The notes under the pieces were generated by a model. It was not told the origin of the DNA. It did no database searches and saw only the letters and a program-made list of their open reading frames with translations. From positions 1 to 24,303 of the forward strand of contig JAEZJW010000182.1 in the NCBI GenBank assembly GCA_023415595.1: 24,303 bases of DNA. The letters are read 5' to 3'. How positions within the stretch are numbered: position 1 is the stretch's first letter; each line of letters begins with the position of its first letter. This DNA is from Bacillota bacterium (GTDB lineage: Bacteria; Bacillota; Clostridia; Lachnospirales; Lachnospiraceae). This document shows, piece by piece, positions 1 to 7,728 of the stretch. Both the position numbers and the translations under genes were made by a program.

Positions 1-1
1 A

Positions 2-163
2 GAAATTTGGTTTTATATGTTACCGATGTTTACGAACAATTCAAAATATGGAAAGAAAATAAAAAAATCAGAACGATTATCTGATTACGATACAGTAGTA
101 TCTGCTTTGTTTAGTGAACAAAGCTTAATGGATGTATATTTTTTATTAAACAATAATATGTAG
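2..163 (+). CDS. C-terminal 53 residues of an unidentified protein (5' end outside window)
   Basis: One frame stays open from base 2 to a TAG at 161-163 and encodes 53 residues with ordinary Firmicute composition, ending in LLNNNM. The other two frames close early. The gene would be the upstream neighbour of the xylosidase, on the same strand, with 72 bases between its stop and the next start. I do not recognise the family; the visible part is rich in Lys, Asn and aromatics and has no motif I can name. It could also be a chance open frame, since only the end is visible. Confidence 0.4.
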   Translation, partial: EIWFYMLPMFTNNSKYGKKIKKSERLSDYDTVVSALFSEQSLMDVYFLLNNNM

Positions 164-179
164 GATATAATCCATTGAT

Positions 180-224
180 TCCTGGCAGAAGTGATATAAA
201 ATAATATTATATTATTATCCAGGA
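180..224 (+). promoter_or_regulatory. Possible leader hairpin sequestering the xylosidase ribosome site
   Basis: TCCTGG (180-185) is complementary to CCAGGA (219-224), and the second copy overlaps the AGGAGG ribosome site at 221-226. An AT-only stem (200-206 with 210-216) lies between them. If formed in RNA, this would mask the Shine-Dalgarno sequence of the xylosidase. The arms are short, so this is a weak structural suggestion. Confidence 0.25.
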
Positions 225-235
225 GGAAATAAATC

Positions 236-2281
236 ATGAATTACCACGTTAAGAAGACCGGTAGTAATTTGAACCCCGGAACTGAAAGCCAGCCCTTTCT
301 GACGATCAGCAAAGCCGCTTATGTAGCAAAACCGGGTGATGTTATTACTGTCCATGAGGGAATTTACCGCGAATGGGTTAATCCGAAAAGCGGTGGTACT
401 TCTTCACAGAGAATCACTTATCAGGCAGCGGAAGGTGAAAATGTCGTTATTACAGGTGCAGAGGTTATCACTGAATGGGAAAGAGACCAAGGCATATGGA
501 AAACAGTGATAGATAATATGTTTTTTGGAGAATTTAACCCATATAGTGAAGCATTATATGGGGACTGGCTCTTTACGAAAGATAGAGTATTCCACCTGGG
601 TGAGGTTTATCTGGATGGACACGCCATGTACGAAGCGGTCTCTATTGATACAGTACGTGAGCCGAAGAGGTCGGAGACATCGTTTGAGCCGGAGTTTTCA
701 GTATATGCCTGGTATGCTGAGGTAGACGATTACAATACCACAATTTATGCTAATTTTCAGGGAGAAGACCCTACCAAAGGGAACGTTGAGATAAATGTAC
801 GCCGTTTCTGCTTCTGGCCTGCTAATCCTGGCCTTAATTATATCACGGTTCGTGGATTTACCATGAGACAGGCGGCTACTCAATGGGCACCGCCGACCGC
901 TTTACAGGAAGGCTTGATCGGTCCTCACTGGAGTAAGGGCTGGATCATAGAAAACAACAGGATCAGTGAGTCCCGCTGCAGCGGAATCAGTCTTGGTAAG
1001 GAAGAGAGCACCGGACATAATGAATGGACGAATATCTTTACCAAGATGGGACATCAGCGTGAGCAGGAGGTTATCTTCAGAGCAGTTAATCATGGTTGGA
1101 ATAAGGATAATATAGGCGGTCATATTGTGCGTAATAACCTTATATTCAACTGTGGACAGGCCGGCATTGTAGGCCATCTGGGTTGCGTATTCAGTCTGAT
1201 AGAAAACAATCATATCTACAACATTAGACACAAAAGAGAATTTGAAGGTGCAGAGGTTGGAGGAATTAAGCTCCACGCTGCAATTGATACCATTATAACT
1301 AATAATACAATCCACGACTCCTTCCGAGGTGTTTGGCTGGATTGGCAGGCACAGGGAACCCGCGTCTGCAATAATATTATGTTTGGAAATGATAGTGAAG
1401 ATATGCTGGTAGAAGTAAGCCATGGACCTACCATGGTGGATCATAATATTTTCCTTTCCGGTCATGCATTTAAAACACTGAGCCACAGTTGTGCACTGGT
1501 TCATAACCTATTTGCCGGAACAATATCCATCGGAAATGAATTGAACAGGCACACGCCCTATCACGTCCCTCACAGTACTTCTGTTGCAGGTATGGCAAGA
1601 TTTACAGGTGGGGATGATCGTTACTATAATAATGTCTTCCTCCGTGAGAAAGGCGACACCCGCTCGGACGAACCATATCTGGAAGCTTTTTTTGGTAACA
1701 ATATTGTAACTCCTGAAGAGATTACACCCTTCACCAACCCTGTTTTAACCTATCCGGTCGGAACAGCTGTTTATAATAAGTGTCCGGGACCTGACGATGA
1801 GAAGCCGTGGGATAGAATTCGAAGAATGTTTGCAGCAGGAGGTCAGCCTCCAAAACCGCAGAAGGCGGAGGGAGACAACGGCGAGGAAGAAGAGAAGCCC
1901 ACCTTTGCAAGTCTTTCCAATCCCGATCCCCTGGCGGTATATATTGAAAACAATGTTTACTTTAATAAAGCACTTGCGTACAAAAAAGAGAAGGGTGCAA
2001 AATTATACGAAGCTTCAGGCATTGAATATTCAATTGACAGGGAAGCTCATAAGGTTATTATTGATATCATTAACCCGGATATGCTGATCGATAATGCATC
2101 CGATATTATAACCACCGAAATACTTGGTGCCGGGTTCCAGACGGAGCAGCTTTTTGAAAAGCCGGATGGAACACCTTACTACTTTGATCAGGATTTCTTT
2201 GGTACCTCATACGGTCAAAGCGCTGTTCCCGGACCCTTCCAGGTAACAGGAAAACAAAAATTCGAATTTTCCTTTAAATAA
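236..2281 (+). CDS. GH120-type beta-xylosidase (right-handed beta-helix)
   Basis: A 681-residue protein without signal peptide, so probably an intracellular enzyme releasing xylose from short xylo-oligosaccharides. The whole chain follows the pattern I know from Thermoanaerobacterium saccharolyticum XylC (GH120): the start YHVKKTGS with FLTISKAA, the segment FFGEFNPY, INVRRFCFWP, WAPPTA, GWIIENN, and the beta-helix core AGIKLHAAID-like followed by WLDWQAQGTR and VEVSHGP. By that comparison D369 (LDW) is the nucleophile and E393 (VEVSHGP) the acid/base. Start ATG has AGGAGG at 221-226. Residues about 515-562 (PDDEKPW to SNPDP, with an acidic EGDNGEEEEK stretch) look like an insertion relative to XylC. 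Probably the first gene of an operon with the dioxygenase and pirin genes. The family call is firm; substrate is inferred from family. Confidence 0.85.
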   Translation: MNYHVKKTGSNLNPGTESQPFLTISKAAYVAKPGDVITVHEGIYREWVNPKSGGTSSQRITYQAAEGENVVITGAEVITEWERDQGIWKTVIDNMFFGEFNPYSEALYGDWLFTKDRVFHLGEVYLDGHAMYEAVSIDTVREPKRSETSFEPEFSVYAWYAEVDDYNTTIYANFQGEDPTKGNVEINVRRFCFWPANPGLNYITVRGFTMRQAATQWAPPTALQEGLIGPHWSKGWIIENNRISESRCSGISLGKEESTGHNEWTNIFTKMGHQREQEVIFRAVNHGWNKDNIGGHIVRNNLIFNCGQAGIVGHLGCVFSLIENNHIYNIRHKREFEGAEVGGIKLHAAIDTIITNNTIHDSFRGVWLDWQAQGTRVCNNIMFGNDSEDMLVEVSHGPTMVDHNIFLSGHAFKTLSHSCALVHNLFAGTISIGNELNRHTPYHVPHSTSVAGMARFTGGDDRYYNNVFLREKGDTRSDEPYLEAFFGNNIVTPEEITPFTNPVLTYPVGTAVYNKCPGPDDEKPWDRIRRMFAAGGQPPKPQKAEGDNGEEEEKPTFASLSNPDPLAVYIENNVYFNKALAYKKEKGAKLYEASGIEYSIDREAHKVIIDIINPDMLIDNASDIITTEILGAGFQTEQLFEKPDGTPYYFDQDFFGTSYGQSAVPGPFQVTGKQKFEFSFK

Positions 2282-2337
2282 AGTACAATGTATAATGATT
2301 ACATGGACAACTCAAAGAAAGGAATGTGAAAGCTATT

Positions 2338-3108
2338 ATGTCAAGGATGCCGGTTTTGTTTGTAGGACATGGTTCACCGATGAATGCCATTGAAGATAAT
2401 AATTACACAAGAACCTGGAGAAGCATAGCTGAAAGGATACCAAAACCAGAGGTGATGCTATCTGTTTCAGCTCATTGGTACACAAAAGGGACCAGAATTA
2501 TGAACGAGGAAAATCCCAAAACTATTTATGACATGTATGGTTTTCCCAAGGAATTATATGAAGTTTCATACAACACGGCGGGTTCACCAAGCATAGCTAA
2601 AGTCTCCAGAGATATGATTTCAAGGGAGACGAAATACGATAATTCCTGGGGGATTGACCACGGAACCTGGTCAGTATTAGTTCATATGTATCCGGATAGA
2701 GATATTCCAGTATTTCAGATCAGTATAGCTGCTGATGCTCCTCCGGAAACACATTACCAAATTGGCAGAGAGCTGAGTGCCTTAAGGGATCGGGGAGTTC
2801 TTATATTTTGCACCGGTAATATTGTCCATAACTTAAGAATAGTTGATTGGAACAAAGCAGGTGAGGGCTTTGATTGGGCATATGAATTTGATGATTATAT
2901 TTACGATAGCATCCTAAGTAAGAAGCATGATAATATTCTGAAATTCAATGAGCTGGGTAATATTGCACGGTTGGCCGTTCCGACGCCGGATCATTATTAT
3001 CCTCTTCTCTATGCACTCGGAGCATCGGAGGAAGAGGATAAACTCAGTGTTTATAATAAATCCTATGAACTGGGATCATTGTCAATGACTGCTTACCTGT
3101 GGGAATAA
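2338..3108 (+). CDS. ygiD: YgiD-type extradiol dioxygenase (4,5-DOPA dioxygenase family)
   Basis: A 256-residue member of the class III extradiol (LigB/DODA) dioxygenases, which open catechol rings using O2 and a metal bound by histidines. Matches to E. coli YgiD run end to end: LFVGHGSPMN, SVSAHWYTKGT, GIDHGTWSVL, CTGNIVHNLR and PTPDHYYPLLYALGA. Numbered from this ATG, the expected metal ligands are H11, H46 and H219, with H108 and H164 also conserved. Length is normal. The start is uncertain: a GTG at 2326 lies only 3 bases from the AAGG ribosome site and this ATG about 15 bases from it; neither spacing is ideal. It lies 56 bases after the xylosidase and 15 before pirin, so all three are probably cotranscribed. 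The natural substrate is unknown; the family makes an O2-dependent reaction expected. Confidence 0.85.
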   Translation: MSRMPVLFVGHGSPMNAIEDNNYTRTWRSIAERIPKPEVMLSVSAHWYTKGTRIMNEENPKTIYDMYGFPKELYEVSYNTAGSPSIAKVSRDMISRETKYDNSWGIDHGTWSVLVHMYPDRDIPVFQISIAADAPPETHYQIGRELSALRDRGVLIFCTGNIVHNLRIVDWNKAGEGFDWAYEFDDYIYDSILSKKHDNILKFNELGNIARLAVPTPDHYYPLLYALGASEEEDKLSVYNKSYELGSLSMTAYLWE

Positions 3109-3123
3109 AAAGGAGGATAGTGC

Positions 3124-3966
3124 ATGGAAAGAAAAATCAAGCAACAGATTAGGGGTTATAGAACGAAGGACGGAGCAGGGGTGAGCTTGGTCAGGGTTCT
3201 GGGATACGAAACTGTTCAGGAATATGATCCGATATTAATGCTCGATTCCTTTGACAGCACGAATCCGGCTGACTACACAGCTGGATTTCCCATGCATCCG
3301 CATAGAGGGATCGAGACAATCAGTTATGTGTATCGTGGGTATATGACTCATAAGGACAGTTTAGGGAATGAGGATACGATAGGTAACGGAGAGGTTCAAT
3401 GGATGACAGCGGGATCCGGTATTTTGCATGAAGAAAATCTTCCGGCTGCAGAGAGAATGCTTGGAGTACAGCTTTGGCTGAATCTTCCCGCAAAGGATAA
3501 AATGGTTCCGCCGGCATATCACAGCATCAAAAACTCAGAAATAGAGGAATTGGAGTTTAGTTGGGGCAAACTAAGACTGTTAGCAGGCGAGTTCGAAGGA
3601 AGTAAAGGATATATGAGCAAATATCTTCCGCTTAACTATTATGACTTGCACCTTAACTCCAATGCGTCAATTGTTTTGAATACAGAAAGTGAGCGCTCTG
3701 TCATGGTGTTTACCCTTCTAGGGGACGCATATATCGGAGGTGATCTGGTAAAGGAAAAGACGGCGGTAAAACTTACCTCCGGAGATACGGTAGAGATGAA
3801 AGCTACAAATGCAAAAGCCCAGGTTTTATTCATAAGTTCAATACGGCTGGCTGAACCGGTGGCTTGGGGTGGCCCAATCGTAATGAACACAAAAGAAGAA
3901 TTGAATAAAGCCTTCGATGATTTGAATAAAGGCACATTTATACAGAGTAAAATCACTTACCAATAA
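3124..3966 (+). CDS. Pirin family protein (bicupin)
   Basis: A 280-residue bicupin of normal pirin length. The metal site of the first cupin is intact: H58 and H60 in FPMHPHRGIET, H102 and E104 in GILHEEN, matching the His-His-His-Glu ligands of human pirin and YhhW. The pirin C-terminal signature EPVAWGGPIVMNT lies near the end (about residues 246-258). Bacterial pirins include quercetin 2,3-dioxygenases and regulators of redox or metabolic enzymes, so the exact role is open. Start ATG is preceded by AAAGGAGG at 8 bases. Last gene of the xylosidase operon, followed by a strong terminator. Confidence 0.85.
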   Translation: MERKIKQQIRGYRTKDGAGVSLVRVLGYETVQEYDPILMLDSFDSTNPADYTAGFPMHPHRGIETISYVYRGYMTHKDSLGNEDTIGNGEVQWMTAGSGILHEENLPAAERMLGVQLWLNLPAKDKMVPPAYHSIKNSEIEELEFSWGKLRLLAGEFEGSKGYMSKYLPLNYYDLHLNSNASIVLNTESERSVMVFTLLGDAYIGGDLVKEKTAVKLTSGDTVEMKATNAKAQVLFISSIRLAEPVAWGGPIVMNTKEELNKAFDDLNKGTFIQSKITYQ

Positions 3967-4004
3967 TGTAAGCAACCAGATGCACATATAGAAAGTCGAT
4001 TGCA

Positions 4005-4039
4005 CAACAGCCACTCTTAATTGAGTGGCTGTTGTTTTT
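4005..4039 (+). terminator. Rho-independent terminator after pirin
   Basis: A perfect 12-bp stem (CAACAGCCACTC with GAGTGGCTGTTG), a six-base loop TTAATT and a T5 tail. It ends the + strand operon and separates it from the convergent - strand genes. The reverse direction lacks a T tract, so it acts mainly on the + strand. Confidence 0.9.
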
Positions 4040-4069
4040 GCACAGGATCAACTATAAAAAAGCCCTAGA

Positions 4070-4981
4070 CTACATTGATATGCATTCACCGTTAAGTGTA
4101 ACTAATCGGTCATCACGTTTGAGAAATTGTGTCTTTTCAATAGCATCGGACAAATTCATGGAATCAAGCAACAGTCTGCTATTCTCCATACCGGTTAATT
4201 CAAGCTTTCTCTCGCCGAGGTTGTGATACGGCAGGACATCGACAAATCGTGCACCTATAGCATCCAGGAAATCTCTTAATTGGAGTAAGTCCTCGGTTGT
4301 ATCATTGTAGTCAGGTACGAGTGGAACTCGGAATATAGTGGGGTAACCTCCTTCTGCTAATTGCCTGGCATTTAGGAGGATACGATCATTCATGACTCCG
4401 GTGTTTCTTAAATGCTTGACACCATTCATGCCCTTCAGATCGAAATGGAGTAGACTGACATTTCTGCTAATACGTTCAAGCTTCTCCCAGGGTAGATTGC
4501 CATTGGTTTGCAGCACAGTATGTACACCTCTGTGCTTAAGCGCAGCAAGAAGTGCACAAAGCGCATCTGCCTGCAGGGTGGCCTCACCTCCGGAAATGGT
4601 CACACCACCACTACTTAAGGACCAATAGTCATAATCAAGAAGAAGCTCCGATACTAGATCATCTACATCACGCCAGGCACCAACAGTATTCAAGGCATTC
4701 GCCGGACAGACCGAGGCACAGGCTCCACAGGTTATACAGCGGTCCTTATGAATGGGATATCCCGTATGGATGGAAATAGCTTTGTGAGTACACGCAGTTT
4801 CACAACGTTTGCATCCGATACAGAATTCCTTTGCATATGAAATTTGGGGAGACGCAGAGATTGATTCAGGATTTGCGCACCAGACACATTGCATATTGCA
4901 TCCCTTGAGAAACACGGTAGTCCGAATCCCTGGACCATCATGAGAGGAGTAGCGTTGAATATCAAACACAAAGATTTTCAT
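4070..4981 (-). CDS. Glycyl-radical enzyme activating protein (radical SAM, two extra [4Fe-4S] sites)
   Basis: A 303-residue activase that would use S-adenosylmethionine and a reduced iron-sulfur cluster to make the glycyl radical on its partner enzyme. The N-terminus FDIQRYSSHDGPGIRTTVFLKGC is the family hallmark; C28, C32 and C35 form the CxxxCxxC radical-SAM site. An inserted ferredoxin domain holds two further clusters, C54-C57-C60-C64 and C82-C85-C88-C92, as in non-PFL activases. SGGVTISGGEA follows at about residues 124-134. Its ATG overlaps the stop of the glycyl-radical enzyme gene (ATGA), and the ribosome site AGGAG lies inside that gene, so the two are translationally coupled and surely partners. 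Confidence 0.92.
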   Translation of the reverse strand: MKIFVFDIQRYSSHDGPGIRTTVFLKGCNMQCVWCANPESISASPQISYAKEFCIGCKRCETACTHKAISIHTGYPIHKDRCITCGACASVCPANALNTVGAWRDVDDLVSELLLDYDYWSLSSGGVTISGGEATLQADALCALLAALKHRGVHTVLQTNGNLPWEKLERISRNVSLLHFDLKGMNGVKHLRNTGVMNDRILLNARQLAEGGYPTIFRVPLVPDYNDTTEDLLQLRDFLDAIGARFVDVLPYHNLGERKLELTGMENSRLLLDSMNLSDAIEKTQFLKRDDRLVTLNGECISM

Positions 4982-7461
4982 GACGGCTCACTCCTCGCAA
5001 TAATTTCGTTCTGCGTTTCCCGTGTCAGTTCAACAAAGCGTGCACTGAAACCGGAAATCCGTACCAGAAGATCGCTGTAACGTTCCGGGTGAAGCTGTGC
5101 ATCCTTGAGCGTTTCAGTGCTTACGATATTCGCTTGAATATGTGGGCCACCTTTCTTGAAATAGGTTTGTATCATGCTTCCAAAACGATTCAACTGGTCT
5201 TTACCCTTCAGCAGATTGGGATTTACACGGATATTCACGGAGGTACCGCCGCTCACACGGTTGAAATCGGTATTGACGACCGAGTTCAAGAATGCAGTAT
5301 AGCCGCTCTTATCACGGCCGCTTGCAGAACCGGCCCCGACTGACCAGGGATCTCCCATGCGGCGACCGTCGGGCGTCGATCCCGTGAATAAGCCGAAGAT
5401 TACATGATTAGCTTCCGTGTGGAGGCCCAAAAGGAATTTTCCTCCCCGGAATGTTGAGTACTGCTCCAACTCATCTACGACAAAGTCGGTAAAGCCACTT
5501 GCGCGATTATCCACCTCAGGTATGTCGTTCCCATACTTGGGTATTTTATTTAAAATGTGCTGACGATCAATCTCAAAACCATAGAAATTCTTCTTCGTCA
5601 TCTTAACAATATCGGATAGACTATGCGTCCGATCCTTAAAGACCAGAGTCTCAATTGCCTGAAGCGAGTCAGCTAGCGTACCAAGACCACTTAGGCTAAT
5701 ACCTGTCAGATTGTACCGGGCTCCGCCTTCCTTCGCATCAATCCCCCTTTCAAGTGAACCGGGGACGCAGGCGGAAACCAACGGATTCGGCAGGACAAGA
5801 TGTGCCTCATCGACCTCAGCGATCCCAGCAACATCATCTTTAATAATTATTTTCATGAAGTCCTTATACGCGTCCAGGAATTCATTGTAGGACCTATAAG
5901 TGAGTTTATTCCCTTTCAAGAACAGTATTAAGGTACGAGGCAAATAGATATGGGAAGCACAGGTCGAACCATAGCCTCCAAAGGGAAGGGGCTGAACACA
6001 GCCGGTGATGATATAATCCCTTGCATCTTCAGGTACGACAGCTTTACTCGTTAATCCGGTAATAATAGTTTCATCGTTGAAAAGTTGAATTGTGTTGGCA
6101 CCACTTGCGATTACTTCCATAGCACTATCAAAGAAATCAGTCTGAGTTGTCGGATGAATTCGGATCGCTACATTAGGTTGGAGCGTCCGGGCACGTCCGG
6201 CGACGTCGAGGAAGAGATACGAAAGCTCATTGGTCGAATCCTGCCCATCTCTGCCAATCCCACCCAGGGTAAGCGTCATCCTTGCCGAATTACCGTCTTC
6301 AATCCGGTTGCCCGCATTGTCAAGAAGAAACTCCATTTCACTTGCCTTAATGAAGAAGGCTTCGATGATTTCTATGGCCTCCCCCTTGGTTAATCGACCT
6401 GCAGCCAGGTCATCGCGATAATAAGGCCAAAGGATCTGGTCGAGGCGACCAAATGGAATTTCCATACCGCCGTCATCAAAGACCAGGGCCAGATAGGTAA
6501 ACCAGACGGATTGAAAAGCCTCACGGAATGTCTTTGCAGGCTTCCTTGGAACGTTTCGGCATATTTCAGCGATCCGACGCAGCTCCTCACGTTCATTTGC
6601 TTTTGCGACTGTGTCCGCCATAGAGTCGGCCAGACTGGCATACCGGTCAGAGAAGGAGAGAAGCCCCTGCAAGGCAATCGCGCTTGCTTCATAGAATCTT
6701 GCCTTTTCCGAATTTGCTGCATGCGCGACCCCAACATTTACTTCATCCAACAAGGTTTGGGCTCCGAATTCAACAATCTTCCCCAAATCGGCATAGAACT
6801 GCTTTACACCTCCTGTAAATTGGTGTAAAACAGCGAAAACAAGCTGCTTCATCCCTGTCCGCCTGCGTACCTTCGTTGACATTAGTTTCTGGAAACGAGC
6901 AACAGCACTCCTTTTTTTCCAGAATCGAATGAGTCCATGCAATTCACGCCGTGCCTGTTTATCAATTTTAAATGGGTGAGTAGGTCGGGATTCAAAGCTA
7001 TCGAGCTTCAACTCGATGAATAAATCCACCGTTGTCTGCAGGTCTTTTATTCGAGGGAATAGGAAAGCCAGCAGTTTGATAACAACACCTGCGATGGCAG
7101 AGACTGTATTCCTGATCATATGATCAGTTTTTTTCGATGTTCTCATCCCGTTTATGCTTACTTCCGGGAACAGGATAGCACCATTGGGACGTTCCGTCAG
7201 ACTGCCAACCAGGAGTTCTCCGGTTTGGATGGCAATCGGGATATTTTCGAGTACGTACCTATAGGCCTTTGCCCGTCTGATAGGTAAGGAATCGGAGGAA
7301 TGCTTGATAAAAGCTTCGGTATATAAGCATGCACGATCAATCGAAACCCAGCGAGGTATCAGTAAGTGATTTTTTAAAAGGCGATTGGTCCTTTCCGTAG
7401 ACATACGGGGTGAAGTCGGGACCTGATCTAATATTCTTTTTTCATTAACATTACTACTCAT
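4978..7461 (-). CDS. Glycyl-radical enzyme of unassigned function (PFL/dehydratase superfamily)
   Basis: An 827-residue glycyl-radical enzyme from the ATG at 7461, which has AAGGAG at 8 bases; a GTG three codons upstream overlaps that site. Family features run in order: RAKAYRYVLENIPI with GELLVGS near the N-terminus, FGRLDQILWPYY around residue 338, the thiyl loop TGCVQPL with C488, TPDGRR late in the chain, and the glycyl loop RISGFSARF with G804, 23 residues before the end. Both radical residues are therefore present and the gene looks functional. Two departures stand out: Q490 where dehydratases and choline or isethionate lyases carry Glu (GCVEP), and Phe after the radical Gly where the classical signature has Tyr. 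Pyruvate formate-lyase has CCVSP, so it is not that enzyme. A hydrophobic stretch lies at about residues 118-137. No microcompartment, transporter or substrate gene is nearby. The substrate cannot be read from the sequence. Confidence 0.9.
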   Translation of the reverse strand: MSSNVNEKRILDQVPTSPRMSTERTNRLLKNHLLIPRWVSIDRACLYTEAFIKHSSDSLPIRRAKAYRYVLENIPIAIQTGELLVGSLTERPNGAILFPEVSINGMRTSKKTDHMIRNTVSAIAGVVIKLLAFLFPRIKDLQTTVDLFIELKLDSFESRPTHPFKIDKQARRELHGLIRFWKKRSAVARFQKLMSTKVRRRTGMKQLVFAVLHQFTGGVKQFYADLGKIVEFGAQTLLDEVNVGVAHAANSEKARFYEASAIALQGLLSFSDRYASLADSMADTVAKANEREELRRIAEICRNVPRKPAKTFREAFQSVWFTYLALVFDDGGMEIPFGRLDQILWPYYRDDLAAGRLTKGEAIEIIEAFFIKASEMEFLLDNAGNRIEDGNSARMTLTLGGIGRDGQDSTNELSYLFLDVAGRARTLQPNVAIRIHPTTQTDFFDSAMEVIASGANTIQLFNDETIITGLTSKAVVPEDARDYIITGCVQPLPFGGYGSTCASHIYLPRTLILFLKGNKLTYRSYNEFLDAYKDFMKIIIKDDVAGIAEVDEAHLVLPNPLVSACVPGSLERGIDAKEGGARYNLTGISLSGLGTLADSLQAIETLVFKDRTHSLSDIVKMTKKNFYGFEIDRQHILNKIPKYGNDIPEVDNRASGFTDFVVDELEQYSTFRGGKFLLGLHTEANHVIFGLFTGSTPDGRRMGDPWSVGAGSASGRDKSGYTAFLNSVVNTDFNRVSGGTSVNIRVNPNLLKGKDQLNRFGSMIQTYFKKGGPHIQANIVSTETLKDAQLHPERYSDLLVRISGFSARFVELTRETQNEIIARSEPS

Positions 7462-7529
7462 AATACACACTCCTTCTTTTTAACCATTCCTAAATTGGAT
7501 AAAACATTCAGTAATTCATCTGCATCATT

Positions 7530-7697
7530 TCATTTCTCCTCAATATATCACTTAACATCTTCTTTACTTGGGATCCTGCCAACGGACTTCACTGAATCCT
7601 TAATTATTAAAGCAGGAGTCATCACCACACCGTACGATAATTTCTTTCTTATGTCAGGGACTGTTTCAAACGAGGAATTATAATTACATATAGACAT
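7530..7697 (-). pseudogene. Decayed C-terminal half of a thioredoxin-like gene (TM0996/MTH895-type small redox protein)
   Basis: On the - strand, codons from 7697 read ETVPDIRKKLSYGVVMTP then ALIIKDSVKSVGRIPSKEDV, ending in a TGA at 7550-7548, after which the same frame continues YIEEK and a second stop at 7532-7530. This matches the second half of small thioredoxin-like proteins, which typically read YGVMSTPALVI followed by a GRIPSKEEI-like motif. The N-terminal half with the CxxC active site is missing, and the TGA falls inside the last helix, so this is a remnant. Such genes are commonly in operons with an ArsR regulator and a permease, and an ArsR gene lies directly upstream here. The permease and the 5' half appear to have been deleted. 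Confidence 0.7.
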
Positions 7698-7707
7698 ATC
7701 GGGATAT
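7690..7707. promoter_or_regulatory. Second copy of the ArsR operator-like sequence
   Basis: ATAGACATATCGGGATAT here matches, at 16 of 18 positions, the reverse strand of the operator at the arsR promoter (ATAGTCATATCGGGATTT). The core ATATC-GG-GATAT (7696-7707) is a near-perfect inverted repeat. It sits between the arsR stop and the thioredoxin remnant, so it may once have controlled the deleted genes. Confidence 0.5.
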
Positions 7708-7728
7708 AACGAAGTGATGGACAAAAAA

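Noticed and set aside
902..1504. 200-residue open frame on the - strand inside the xylosidase gene
   Set aside because: No ribosome site or family pattern; it lies wholly opposite a well-conserved GH120 gene and is a shadow frame.
4392..4779. Two overlapping + strand frames inside the activase gene
   Set aside because: They are opposite the cysteine-rich radical-SAM and ferredoxin regions and have no independent support.
7495..7683. 62-residue + strand frame upstream of the glycyl-radical gene
   Set aside because: It is opposite the thioredoxin-like remnant, which has recognisable homology on the - strand; the + frame has no motif or ribosome site.
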